From Juglans regia (Eukaryota; Streptophyta; Magnoliopsida; Fagales; Juglandaceae), in assembly GCF_001411555.2 (NCBI RefSeq), contig NC_049907.1:7324243-7388242 (forward strand): a stretch of DNA of 64,000 nucleotides, given 5' to 3'. Made by a program: the position numbers and the translations under genes. The notes under the pieces were generated by a model that worked only from the letters and a program-made list of their open reading frames with translations, was not told the origin of the DNA and did not search any database. Positions 36,180-47,896 of this stretch are shown piece by piece. The number at the start of each line of letters is the position of its first letter. The stretch's first letter is position 1.

Positions 36180-38275
36180 ACGCTCAAAACCGAGGATATC
36201 ACTACTTGGATATCTAAGATATATATATCCGGTTTGGTGACTAAAAACCAGTCAAATGCAACTGTTGGGCTGTTCAAGATATGCTTCACAATGAGGAAAC
36301 CCCAAACGAGGTGGCGCTATTAAGCGTCAAACGGGCTGTTCCTGCATTGGGTTGGGAGGATAGTTAATTCATTGGGGATAAAAAAAAAAATGGGGTTAAG
36401 TTAGAACTTGTAAGTGTCTGTGCTAACGACTCCTCTCGTTAGCTATTCTATATGGAAGTTATTTGATCAGATTGGTTTCAGCATGCGGGAGAAATGGGCA
36501 GTACTTTGGGGCGTTGGAGTTTTACAGGGATATGCAATGTCATGGCGTGCAGCCAAATAATTTGAGGATTGTAGGCACTCTCCCTGCCTCATGTGCTGAT
36601 CTTGGTGTTTTGTCTATAGGGTGTTGTTTTAATTGTCTCAGAAATATTCAGAACTCGCGAGCTTGTCGATGTGTATACAAAATGTAGGAATCTTGAGGCA
36701 ATAATCCGAGCTAGCAAAGACATTTGGTGAAGAAGGACATCATGATATCCCTAGAGAACTATATATAATTCGTGGGTGTATTGAGAATAAGTCTTCAAAA
36801 AATGCATTGTGTATATTCGTAAAGATCATGCATTTCTCTTGTTTAGAACCGAATGAAACCATCATCTGGGATTCAGCTGTGGCTTCCTTACAAGCAGATG
36901 AGCATAAACTTAGGCTAATATCAGCTCATTGCTACATACCGAAGATCAGTGGTTTCTTGGGTTTTGTTTCAGTTTGAACAGTAATTTTGCGAATATACAT
37001 TAAATTTGGCGAGGATTCAGCTAAAGTCCTCATAGGCTGAATGCAATGATCTCGGCATATGCTCAAGACTGAAGACAGGAATCCTTGTAATGCATGTGAT
37101 TCATTAGATACGACCAATGAATTATAAGAAGCCCAATGAGATCACTTTTGTCAGTTTATTGCAAGCATGTTCTTGATCAATGATTCAATGGGCCGGGGTC
37201 TCAAGATCTTGGGTGAAGCATCCCGTGGCCATTCCTATGTAACTAGCATTAAGTTACTCCCTCCAATACGTACATATTTAACATCAGTCTTAATAATTGA
37301 TTTGTACCTCAAATTTGGAAGGATAAAGCAAGGAAATTAAAGCCCTTTTTTAATGAACTTCCCACCAAAGATCTAATATGTTGGAGCTCAATGATCAAAT
37401 GGTGCGGGATGAATGGGTATGGAATTGAGGCTGATCTTAAATCATTCTCGAACAAATTGGATGGTGGGGTGGAGCCCAATGATGGTCTTTATTTTTGTAT
37501 GGGTAGTGCTAGGTCTACCAACAATGGGTCCCGATTCTGGGTCCCGAGACGTGTAATCCTCTCTTCTTCTTCTTTTTTTTTTTTTTTTTTTTTAATATTT
37601 TTTTTAGAAAAATTCTAGACATAAGTCTCATATTCTACACACCTACTTAAAAACATATTATTTTATCTTTTTACCCACGTAATAAAAATAATTTCAGATA
37701 TATTTGTAAGTAAAATAAGATAAAAAAGTAAAATGATATGTTTTTAAATAAGTGTGTATAGTGTGAGACTTATGAATAACACTACTCTTTTTTTTAATCT
37801 ACGTAACTTTTTTTTAAAACAAATTCATAACATCGTTAAAAAGTACTTCTTTAATCATTAAGTTAGAAAAAAAAATGGGGACCCATTGTCGGTAGGGGCA
37901 GCATTTTCCTTTTTGTATCATCTGCTTCTAGTTAATGTCGGCTAGAATATGAAGGTAGGAGCTGGTTTCATTTTATGATCAAGCCTAAGTATGGCATTAC
38001 TGCTAAACTTCCCCACTATGTTTGCATGGTGGATTTGCTCAGTCGCCAGGGAATTATAGAGGAAACTCTTGATTTTGTAAGAAAATATTGGCAGTGGAAC
38101 CCAATGAAGGAATTTGGGGAGCTCTTATTGGGTGTTGTAGATTAACAAATTGGTCTATTATTGAGATTGCAGAGTTAGTCCTTATGTGATTTTATCAAAC
38201 TTGTATGCAGAGCACACTATATATGAAGATATGTAGAGAGACTGGCTAAATGGGAGGATGGGAAGGAATAGAGGA
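36180..38275 (+). pseudogene. Pentatricopeptide repeat (PPR) protein pseudogene
   Basis: PPR-motif peptides appear in order on the plus strand with frame changes and stops. 36195: ITTWISKIYISGLVTKNQ. 36463-36650: SACGRNGQYFGALEFYRDMQ and CHGVQPNNLRIVGTLPASCA. Near 37040: LNAMISAYAQD. Near 37130: PNEITFVSL-like. 37380-37490: MIKWCGMNGYGIEAD and GVEPNDG. 37990-38130: YGITAKLPHYVCMVDLLSRQ, then GELLLGVV, followed by YVILSNLYAEHTIYED near 38200. The last blocks are the E-type C-terminal motifs. Intact relatives act in organelle RNA editing or processing. An inverted-repeat element (37504-37904) is inserted after GVEPNDG. It is clearly non-functional. Confidence 0.8.
37504..37904. mobile_element. 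Foldback MITE inside the PPR pseudogene, with a second foldback nested in it
   Basis: The outer arms GTGCTAGGTCTACCAACAATGGG (left) and CCCATTGTCGGTAGGGGCAGCA (right) are inverted. Inside, 37605-37789 has its own inverted ends (TAGACATAAGTCTCATATTC / GTGTGAGACTTATGAATAAC, and AAAACATATTATTTTA / AAAATGATATGTTTT). The outer element belongs to the ATGCTA-type foldback family of this window. Confidence 0.65.
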
Positions 38276-38479
38276 ACACTTTTAATTAGCATCATTGACT
38301 CAAATTCAATAACTATATAAATACTCAGATTACTTGTTTCCTACAATTAGGATATCTCAGATTTTATTGTTTGAATCTCAATTCATGATGTACAATGCTG
38401 AATCTGATATAAACATGGAAACTCAAAATTCGGATAGAATTTCATTTGGATTCTCTACATTTTCTCTTGATCCCCTGTC

Positions 38480-38771
38480 ACTCATTTAATCTTCTGGGCC
38501 AGTAACATTCTCGCATCAGAGCTGGTCATGGCAAATCCTCGAATGGAGTACTTAGAACAATAGATGACGAATTTGGGAAGTTTCATGGAATGACTCGTGA
38601 AAAAGTTTGAAGAGAATAGTGCAAAGGTAGATTCCCTTGCCAGCAGAAGTTTGCTTGAAGGAGAAGGTTTGGGCTCGAGAAATACAGGTGGAAGAAATTA
38701 TAGTGAAGCCCCTAACTCTGCAATACCCAAATTGGCCAAACTAGATTTTCCTAAATACAATGGTTTGGAAA
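38480..38771 (+). pseudogene. Ty3/Gypsy retrotransposon remnant, gag 5' part
   Basis: After a PBS-like TCGCATCAGAGCTGG (about 38511-38525) the frame 38597-38770 reads gag-like SLLEGEGLGSRNTGG and IPKLAKLDFPKYNGLE, the conserved 'KLDFPKFNGxDP' site. It stops where the LTR element at 38772 begins. The reading continues on the far side at 45772 as PTSWICRVKQFL. An earlier stop lies in the leader. LTR limits further left were not resolved. Confidence 0.7.
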
Positions 38772-39169
38772 TGTTAGAAATAATAGATCAAAATACACAG
38801 CGGAAGCGATATTATCACACAGGAAATATCTCGGATCTAGTGCGGTTGTTCCACAGATTCTCCAGTATCATTGTTCATCCAGGATCTTCACATCGATGGT
38901 GGAGTGTGCTACGTGGTAATACCAGAGCAACACTCACACGTTCCACAGCCTAGATGCCGTGACTAGAGAGAACCATTTGAGAGAGAGTTTATTTGTTCAA
39001 GTGTCTCCTCTAAAAGAGGGGGAGAGACTATTTAAATAGCCTCTCTAGTGTAACCCCCTGGCTGGCCATTAAAAGCCAGCCATCAAGTCTCATGAAGTGG
39101 CTTAAGAGCCCCTTCATAACCCCCAAGAGGAGGTGAAGGGGTGCCCACTATGGGTGCCCATTTCTTACA
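38772..39169 (-). repeat. 3' LTR of the non-coding LTR element
   Basis: 398 bp; 98.7% identical by eye to 45374-45771 (five substitutions, no indels). On the plus strand it begins TGTTAGAAATAATAG and ends GCCCATTTCTTACA. Confidence 0.9.
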
Positions 39170-39179
39170 TCTCCCATTC
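39170..39179 (-). other. Polypurine tract of the LTR element
   Basis: GAATGGGAGA on the minus strand immediately before the 3' LTR, the plus-strand primer site. Confidence 0.7.
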
Positions 39180-42100
39180 ACACATAGTGGGCAAGACCCC
39201 AGGTCTGCATCTCTCAATATGTTCTCAATCTTGTTCATACTGACAAATAGGCTGTGCGACCATCGAGCACAGCTGTAAAGGAAAATGGGAGCACTATACC
39301 AAATCTCTCCTAGAAAAGACCAGCATAGCAACATCCCTAAAAAGTGTCTCGTTATGCCCCGACTCATTTGGTCACATCAGACTAAGCATCCCTAATCCCT
39401 CTCGAGTCCAAATGACTCAGAGCAATGCTCAATCTCCATAAAACATGATGTACTCACAGCTATATTGCAACTCCCAAGAAGCAACATAACTTGCCGGCAA
39501 TGAGTATACACCATTATCGATGTGTTACCAAATAGTCTTCCCTTCGCACTCATGTCATTTAGTTTCAATCCAGTCGCTTTCCCAGCAATGCCTCTTTAGA
39601 CCGCATCATTCATGGCCATAGATAACATGCCAAAGTAGCAGACACTAAAACATCAACCTCGTGACATAGTCAAAGGTCTCCTAAGGGCATAAATAAATTA
39701 TGGTTATCAATTATAACTTACAGGACTCACACGGTGAGGAAGCAGGGAACCATTCACTCACCTCTACTGTTGGTCGCAAAAGCACATGTAGTATGAAATA
39801 CATGCTACGGTGGAGTTCTCTTCCCAAAGAAAGAGCGTATATCTATTCTCAATTCACTGTACAGATTTTAGTCTAGTCGCTATCTCAGCGCCTAACTCGA
39901 GTCCCTCCATTTGCTCGCTATCCAAAGCGCCAAAGAGGATCTCGCATCTGGTTAAACCACAGGCTACATGGTATGTGGGTAACCATGCACGGTCCTTAGA
40001 CCTCATCTTAGCTCCCACTAAGGCGACATATCTATTGTGTCTTCCAACTTATCCCTCTCCGGACAAGTACCGAGTAACACATTGTCTCATCTTTGCTCGC
40101 TACCTCTTTGTAGCGCCAAAAGCGATCGCTAATGTGAGTGAGCCGATCTAAGCCTGTCAATATACCTTTTTCACCATAACTCCTAAATATGGTGAATGTG
40201 TGTGCATACCAAAAAAATGCTTCCAATCACGCCACATGATCATAGAACACATAGTATCATGTGCATGACGAGCAATACCGTGAGGTACAGAGAAATCACA
40301 TGGTCAACAACAAATTATTAAACCACAACTCTCAAGTGGTGTTTAATGATCATATCTCTCCATGCGCATTCTAATGTATAGTAATTTTCCAAAACATGCT
40401 CGTATCAAGAGACTCAACTTTTACATGTAAAAGTCATTTGCATAATCATGAAGTCAGCGATGACTCATCGCGAATCTCATTTAGGTCAAACTCACAATAT
40501 AAGCCATAGATTCTAGTCAGCAAGTCTAACTGCGATTTTTAAGAATCTACAAAGTGACCACAAATGTTATTCAGCAAACTTAATTTGCGACTTCAATGTT
40601 TCATTTAAATCTCTTGCACTCAACAAAAACATGTGAGATAACCATTATTTATTTTTCATTAAGGGTAAAGCGATTAGGGCTTTTGCTCCCAAAGACAATC
40701 ATAATAGTCTAGTCGTTACTATTAACGACAATCGTATCACAAAGTCACTTAACCAAGTAAGCCATATTTACCATCTAACAAAAACTTAACCTCTAACTTC
40801 CATGAGCAAACCATAATGAAAACATCAAACAGTATAGGCAAAATTAGATTCTTTAGTATTTTTCCATCTCATTAATTGTCTATGGATTTTGAACAAGAGC
40901 TCCTAGAAACTGTTTTCCTCAAAAACAGTCTCACAAGACATGAACTCCGAGCTTCTTTTCACAAACCCATGTCCATCACCTCAAAGTATGGAAAACCTCT
41001 TATTAAGCGACAATTAATTATCTAAGATAACCAGTTCGCAATATCTCTTATTATGCCACTTTTCTGATATTGTCGACAGCGTTCAAAGAACCCCATTTTA
41101 TTCAATAGGTCGTTTGAATAGATGGTTTGTTTAGGCCGCACGTAAACAGCACTAGCAGCATTCATTCGCTTTATGTACCAAAATAGTACTAGCAACAATC
41201 ATGCGTACCATCTAATTCTCCTATGAGAATCAGCTATTTAACACCTTCAAGAAAAGTTTCAATAAATATGCGATCAATAGCTATCTAAATGCAACTCAAT
41301 TAGTGCCAAGAGATGGATCTATACCTCTATCAACTCCACTTTCCTTTGTCAATTAGATCAACAACCCCAGGTTGGATCATATAAGTGAAGCGAATCTAAG
41401 ATTCTATGTTAGGATTCCTACTATGTGAATTCAATACCTTTAGCGGAGCCATATTATAAATATTCTCTTCTAGTCTCTAAATGATGAAAGAATATTGATA
41501 TAAAGCTACCACACTATTTATGAGGATCCTTATAGTCTATAACTTTTGGGAGTCACTATCACTAATGGTACACCTTAACTCAAACTTAAAGGTATACTCT
41601 CACTAGTTGTTGAATTACTCTCACTATTTTCGGCCATCTTATATAAAAAGAATTTTGAAAAAATAAGGTTAAGGTAATGTGGAATAAAATGTGATGAAAA
41701 CGTTCGTTCTTTCCAAAAATAAATAAGTGTTACAAAAATCCACAATTCCCCACCCTCGCCGAAAATACGAATAATTTTTTTGACTCAACCAAAAAAAAAA
41801 TGATCAAGTTTAGATCCCCTCGACTTTTAATAGAATTCACGTTTGCACAAAATAGTCACTCAGCCTTTCTCAAAAGCGAATGAACTTGATCTAAGGACGA
41901 CAAATCAAAATTAAGGCCATATTACATCAACCCAAGTGTAATGTAACAACTGCTTTGCGCCATAATTCATTTATAACACCATTCTCAGCAAATCAATAAA
42001 CTGCGAGATAATTGTTTTCATCATATAACTCATACGATTGCGATTTCAAAAAAAAAAAAAAATTTTAATTGAAAAATATATTTTCATAAAAAAAATTTTG

Positions 42101-43977
42101 GATCGCATTTATATGATGAAACAACATATTTATTATCAAAGTCCTTAGTGTGCATTTATAGGAACCTTCACATAGAAAATGCTCATATTGCCTTTTCTCT
42201 TTGACTCTACTAAACCAAGGAGAGGGATCTCATTAGCGAGAAAAATTTTCAATTTCTCAAGCTTCACACCCATCATCCTATGCCTCTATGGCATATTTTA
42301 GTATATTATTTCCCCACCCGAGAAATAATACCACTGAGTCAATGAGTGACCATCCAACTTCCAAACCTCTAGGAATTCTTACTAACACCACTACTTTCAA
42401 TAAGTCTTAAATCAAATTAGGTATAGACTTCACAAATATCGCATTAAAAGCGCTAATAAAAACATCGTTTTGTGCAACAAATGCAGTATGTGACGTTTTA
42501 GCTGCTAACTAGCGATATATCTTTATTTCTTGCATACTCAATATTTTTCATATTCTTCAATCCACTATAGGAGAGAAAAAGAAAAACTTTGCGAGAAATT
42601 ATCTTAACCTAAAACCTATCTTGCATCAGTGCAACCACGAGCAAAATTTTTAGTTTTGGTTTAGATAAGTCATACCTAATTATTCAGACTTTTGCCACAG
42701 TTGCCATGCAAACCTCCAAGGTGCTTGGTATTACTTTCAAGGGGTGCTCCAAAGTTTATATATCTGCAAGAACCTATCTGTTCTCGCTAGAGAGATATAA
42801 AACTTGAGCAAGATTACCAGTGCTAATACCACATAAAGGTGTACTGATAAAATTTTTTATAAAAATGAATGTGCCAATCAAGAATGTCCTCAACACGCTT
42901 GCACACTCAGATTTTAATATCCTTACTCGCCAGACATACTAGCAAGTTTTAGAGAGTATGTTCTTATCTGTGAGTAATCTAAATTGCTTTAAGATTATAA
43001 TACTCAACCTCAAAATATAGGAGCAATTAATCTTTGCGTTACAAAAATAACACGCAATTTCTTCTATTATGCACAAGATTCTTAAAGGCAAAATAGTGAT
43101 TTAGCTCTATATGATAGTTGATCCCATCAACTTCTATAAAAATTGTAGTGCATGCGTCCCACGCGCACTTTCAATTTTATTCTAGACATTTTAGAGGTTT
43201 TACAATAATGATGGTATAAGACTATCTGACTCTCAAAATAATTTTCATTCGTTTCCAACTACTACTCATGGAGGAGATTAATGCGACAATTAAGTCGTAT
43301 AAATAAACTATGCGCATCTAATTGCACACACATTTAAGAAATTTGCCGTGTTAATCCAAGTCAGAACAAAAATAATTAATACATGTCGCAAGATCGAAAA
43401 TTCGCTAAACTTCCTAATCATCTCTTGCGCCTCAATGTCTAATTATTAATTTCTAACTTAATTTTCGCGCAAATTTATATTGTATAGGAGATTAATTTCA
43501 AATCAATCTCAACCATACTCCCACTAGGATATGTAAATTACCGAGTTAGTCTCATGCAAAAATAATTTATTCTTAGATCGAAGAAATCAATATGAGCCAA
43601 TCACAAGCATGGGCTAATCAAACTCAGGTTACTTAATATTCTAGTTCATCACATTCTAAAAAATTGTAGACAATTCTTAAAAATAGTCTAACAATACAAG
43701 TGATAAAATAAGCTCGTACAATTACATGTAATTACAATACATGTACAAAAAAAAAATCACATCACATTTGATCCAAATAATTATTATTCACAAAAATAAT
43801 AATCTAGGCAATTTATAACGTAAAATAAAATGCCAAACAAATATGACAAAAAAAATATCATGGCAAGCATGTATTTAATAACCATAATCACATGCAAAAA
43901 AAATATTTCAAAAAACATTTATGCCACAATAATATGCTGAATTACTAAATAAAATTAACAACAAATACACTAACAAT

Positions 43978-44068
43978 AAGCTCTAACCCAATGGTTGAGC
44001 TTATAGCCTTTGTGTGTGAGGTCTTGGGTTCAGAACACCATCAAAGTATTTTGTAAAAAAAAAAAAAA
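43978..44068 (+). repeat. SINE-like insertion inside the LTR element
   Basis: Reads AAGCTCTAACCCAATGGTTGAGC with a box A-like start, then GGTCTTGGGTTCAGAACACC resembling a Pol III box B, and ends with an A13 tail. This is the layout of a short tRNA-derived SINE. No target duplication was recognised. Confidence 0.45.
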
Positions 44069-44479
44069 CTGTTTTTAGACATCTAATGGGCCGCACCCCC
44101 TTGGGCGCCCAGCTGTAGAGCGGGCTTGAACTTGTTGGGCTCACGGCCCAAATCTCCCAGTGGCCTCTTTTTTTCATTAAAAAAAAATGAGCTAGACTGC
44201 ATTTAAAAAAAAAATGGTTGGGCTTTTCTTTTTCAACCGAAATAAACCAATAGATTTGCAGCCCACAGCCCATAAATAATTTAAACCAAAACTGAAACTA
44301 ATTTTAGTTTTGTTGGGAAAAAAAAAATATGGGCCAGGCCGAAAAGTTTGATTTAGTAAAAGACAACCCATTTGTTTTACTGTTCTTCTTCCCCAACCGT
44401 TACAGAGTAACGTAACAGAAGGAAAAAAAAAAAAATAGCATGTAACCGCCGCCGCCACCCTTTCAAGCTTTCAGCCACT

Positions 44480-45260
44480 GCTCTAGGGCTCCCGCCGCTC
44501 ACTGGTGCGCGCAGCACCTGGTGCTCGCCGCACCTGGTGCGCGCCGTTCCTAGTGCGCGCTTCCCCTGGTGTGCGCAGCACCTTGTGCTCGCTGCCACCG
44601 CCCTGCGTAGCATGCAGCTTCTGCATAGGCTGCTGCATCGCCGTTTCACGCGGCTCTGGGTGCGGCAAAGCTTACCGCACCAGCCAGGTGCTTTGGTTGA
44701 AGCCGTTGTGGGCACTGCCTGGCTTTGCCAGTTGCCGCTGGGCCCCCGGTAGCGCTGCACCTAGATGTGCACAGCAGTGAACCGTGTGCGCGCAAGCGCT
44801 CTTGGGTGCGCAGTGCACCATTGCAGCGCGGTGAACTTCCACGCTTTGGCATGCTGCATCGGTAACAGGTGCCACCGCACCTCAGGTGCATAATGCACTA
44901 AGGGGCAAGCAGCTCCAGGTCGTGCACGTCGCACCTGGGCGTACGCAACGCTTCCATGTGAAGCAGTCGCTGGCCGCGGCTTTGTGTACAGGTATTTTTA
45001 GTCCACGTCTGCGGCACTGCTTGGAGGTGCACGGTTGCAGCACCCTTGGATGCATGCCATGTGGGTGCAACCAACCCTCTCGTGGACGCAGCACCGAGGT
45101 GTATAAACACCATCAGGTGCGCGGCACATCACAGTGGTTGCAATGCCGCATGTGAACAGCCACATGACCAAGGTCGTGCTCCACTTTGTGTGGGTCGCAG
45201 TCACTGCCTATGCAGCGGCGCTACCACCGTAACGAGCAACCCGTTGGCAACAATGGTTAC
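44480..45260. repeat. GC-rich, internally repetitive block near the 5' end of the LTR element
   Basis: Repeats of GTGCGCGC / CGCACCTGGTGC words (for example 44505-44580 and 44800-44940) stand out from the AT-rich interior. Overlapping frames open on both strands are a result of GC content; none resembles a known protein. The block lies just downstream of the primer-binding site, where structured packaging/leader RNA would be expected. Confidence 0.5.
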
Positions 45261-45360
45261 AAATCATTGTGCATAAAAAATTCACATTACAGAAAAAAAT
45301 ATTCAGTAAAAGAAATCACTACGAGCACGATAAATATAAATCGAGAACAACCAATTCAAT

Positions 45361-45373
45361 GCTCTGATACCAA
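45361..45373 (-). other. Primer-binding site (tRNA-iMet type)
   Basis: TTGGTATCAGAGC directly 3' of the 5' LTR end on the minus strand, matching the 3' end of plant initiator methionine tRNA used by Copia-like and many LARD/TRIM elements. Confidence 0.85.
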
Positions 45374-45771
45374 TGTTAGAAATAATAGATCAAAATACAC
45401 AGCGGAAGCGATATTACCACACAGGAAATATCTCGGATCTAGTGCGGTTGTTCCACAGATTCTCCAGTATCATTGTTCATCCAGGATCTTCACATCGATG
45501 GTGGAGTGTGCTACGTGGTAATACCAGAGCAACACTCACACGTTCCACAGCCTAGATGCCGTGACTAGAGAGAACCATTTGAGAGAGAGTTTATTTGTTC
45601 AAGTGTCTCCTCTAAAAGAGGGGGATAGACTATTTAAATAGCCTCTCTAGTGTAACCCCCTGGCTGGCCATTAAAGGCCAGCCATTAAGTCTCATGAAGT
45701 GGCTTAAGAGCCCCTTCATAACCCCCAAGAGGAGGTGAAGGGGTGCCCACTATGGGTGCCCCTTTCTTACA
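45374..45771 (-). repeat. 5' LTR of the non-coding LTR element
   Basis: 398 bp, partner of 38772-39169. It contains TATTTAAATAG (plus strand, near 45630), which could serve as the LTR TATA box. Confidence 0.9.
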
Positions 45772-46960
45772 CAATCCAACAAGTTGGATTTGTCGGGTGA
45801 AACAATTTTTAACTCTCCAAAGACAGTGAATAAATTGCATCCTGGGAAGCCTTAAAAAGAGGGACTCTTCGCATGCATTACTGGCCAACCATATTCGAGG
45901 ATCATTTCGGCATGTTAAGCATGCTGCGATAGATAGGAACAATTTGAGATTACCAGTTGCATTTGAACAACTTCTAGGTTTGGTTGAAGGGCTCACACCC
46001 AACCATCAATTGGGAGGTTTTATTAGTGGTCTCAAAGAACTAATCCATACAGATGTGCAGGTGGCTTGTCCTATGTCCATCACTGATGCAATTGGGCTAT
46101 CCCGATTTTATGAAGCACGACACTGGAATAGACCAATACCGGTTGAGGCCAAATGAGAAACACCTAAGGAATTGATGCCCCTTTTGCCATCAACCAGTCA
46201 ATCAAGAGCAAAAACACCTCCCACTCGACACCTCAACCCTAATGAGTTATAGGCTCCAAAAAAAAAAAAAAAAAAAGACCCTAATGAGTTATAGGAACGG
46301 TGGGAAAATGGGCTTTATTTTAATTATGATGAGAGCTTTGCACCTAGTCATTGCTGTAAGAATTATTCCTAATTGAAGGAATGTACACGGAAGGGGAAGA
46401 ATTAGACGGCGGGGGTGAAGAAAGAGAACAAGCTGACTTCTCAGATGAGCCAGTGATTTCAATACAAGCAATTGTTGGGACGACAACACCACAAACCATG
46501 AGGATTCGAGAGGTGATACAGGGCCATGGGATCACTATCTACTTGACTCTTGAAGTTTCCACAACTTCTTGAGTGCTTCCGTTGTTGATAAGATTGAATT
46601 GTTCCTTCAACGGGTCCAAAGGGATGAAGGTGATGATTGAATGGGGAGAAGTTGGACTAAAAGGGGCAGTGCGACAAGGTTTGTATCCTTTTCCATGGCA
46701 CTCTATTCATTATTATTTTTTTGTACTGGCGTTAGAGGGTTGTGATGTCGTTCTCGGCACACGGTGGCTGCACACAATGGGTTTGATATGGTGGGATTTT
46801 GCTAAGTTGATAATGAGTTTTGAACACAAGGGGGATCGGTGGAATTGAAGGGGATTGGGGGATCGATACAACGGGTGGTTGAAGATAGGGTAGCAGTGAA
46901 GGAATTGTGTAAGAAGAAGTGTGGACTTCTTTGCTAGTTGTTAACCCACCACACAAGAGG
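45772..46960 (+). pseudogene. Ty3/Gypsy gag-protease remnant (continues the piece at 38480-38771)
   Basis: Starts PTSWICRVKQFLTLQRQ, directly continuing FPKYNGLE across the inserted element. At 45944-46156 it reads LGLVEGLTPNHQLGGFISGL and DVQVACPMSITDAIGLSRFY, the gag 'GGLKEDI...V' region. 46381-46570 reads MYTEGEELDGGG and ISIQAIVGTTTPQTMRI, leading to the aspartic protease, but the active-site stretch (expected LIDSGSTHNF) has decayed to LTLEVSTTS. 46720-46840 reads FFVLALEGCDVVLGTRWLHT. Stops and frameshifts are numerous, and reverse transcriptase and integrase are not found. Confidence 0.75.
46236..46295 (+). repeat. Poly(A) tract flanked by an 18-bp direct repeat
   Basis: ACCCTAATGAGTTATAGG occurs at 46236-46253 and 46278-46295 around CTCC plus an A run. 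Perfect 18-bp duplication with only a tail between fits a tail-only LINE-mediated insertion into the Gypsy remnant. Confidence 0.65.
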
Positions 46961-46968
46961 GTCTCGAC

Positions 46969-47679
46969 TAGGGGTGTAAACCGGTCGGTCCGAACAGGAG
47001 AAATCGACCAGACCAACCGGTTCGATCCGGATCGGACTGGACTGACCAAATGCACGGTCGGTTTCGGTCCAGTAAATAAGGAAATTTCGGTCTTTGGTCT
47101 GGTCTCGGGGTGGAGATTTCTCAGACCAGACCGACCGAATAAAAAATAAAAATAAATAAAATATTATATATATTATTTATATAATAATTATACAATTAAC
47201 AATATAAAATTTTAAATATGTTATTAATACTTGTTAATATTCTATAAATTAACAATATTTTATATATATCTTCATCTAACTTATCACTATTAATAATATA
47301 AAATTTTAAATATGTTATTAACACTTGTTAATATTCTATGAATTAACTAATATATAATATCAATTAGTTAATTATATAGTAATTATATAAATTAATAATG
47401 TAATTTTCATTTAATTTATTATCATTGACCATATAAAATATTTTTTTATTGAGTTTGTTACATAATCCACATCAATAAGTCACTTAATTTAATTTAGTAT
47501 TTTAAATAAAAAATTTTTATTAATTGATTTAAAAATATATATATATGCTGGACCGATAACTACCGGTCCGGTCCCTATGGGGTGTTCGGTCCAGTACGGT
47601 CCGATCCGGTGATGGACCGAAAATAACTAGATTGGACCTATTTTCGGTCCATCACCAGACTGACCGGTTTACACCCCTA
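46969..47679. mobile_element. Non-autonomous hAT element, 711 bp, with perfect 8-bp target duplication
   Basis: Terminal inverted repeats TAGGGGTGTAAACCGGTCGG (left) and its near-perfect complement at the right end (CTGACCGGTTTACACCCCTA). GTCTCGAC flanks both sides (46961-46968 and 47680-47687), the 8-bp duplication typical of hAT. Sub-terminal regions are packed with CGGTCC/GGACCG words; the centre is AT-rich and non-coding. It is inserted in the decayed Gypsy sequence. Confidence 0.9.
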
Positions 47680-47896
47680 GTCTCGACAACTCAATTTCTT
47701 TCATTAACTTGGGCACTGACCCTGCAGGACCTGCATCAATTCCTGTTTTGACAACCATACTTCTGGAGGCACTTCAAGCCATCTAGGCAAGACTGTTTTG
47801 ACAAGTATTGGGTCAAATATGTTTGACTTTAATTTGTAATTTAGTTTATTAATATAATTTGCTTGGTTCTATGCTATCACTTATTGATTTTAGCAA

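Larger units (their letters stand above)
38772..45771 (-). mobile_element. LTR retrotransposon with non-coding interior (LARD-like), minus strand, 7.0 kb
   Basis: Two 398-bp direct repeats (38772-39169 and 45374-45771) differ at five positions. Read on the minus strand they start TGTAAGAAA and end TTTCTAACA. The right copy is the 5' LTR: next to it, at 45361-45373, is TTGGTATCAGAGC, a tRNA-iMet primer-binding site. Next to the left copy, at 39170-39179, is the purine tract GAATGGGAGA. So structure and orientation are complete. The 6.2-kb interior has no gag, protease, integrase or RT that I can recognise; the longest frames are short and compositional. The element must rely on proteins from elsewhere. 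It sits inside a Gypsy gag. The immediate 5-bp flanks (GGAAA / CAATC) do not match. Confidence 0.85.

Noticed and set aside
44483..45280. Many overlapping ORFs of 60-130 codons on both strands
   Set aside because: All fall in a GC-rich repetitive block, overlap in several frames, are Cys/Arg/His-rich and resemble no family; GC content alone lowers stop frequency.
38762..45776. A 5-bp target duplication for the LTR element
   Set aside because: The flanks read GGAAA and CAATC, which do not match; the gag reading resumes with a near-seamless join, so the duplication is either mutated or was lost.
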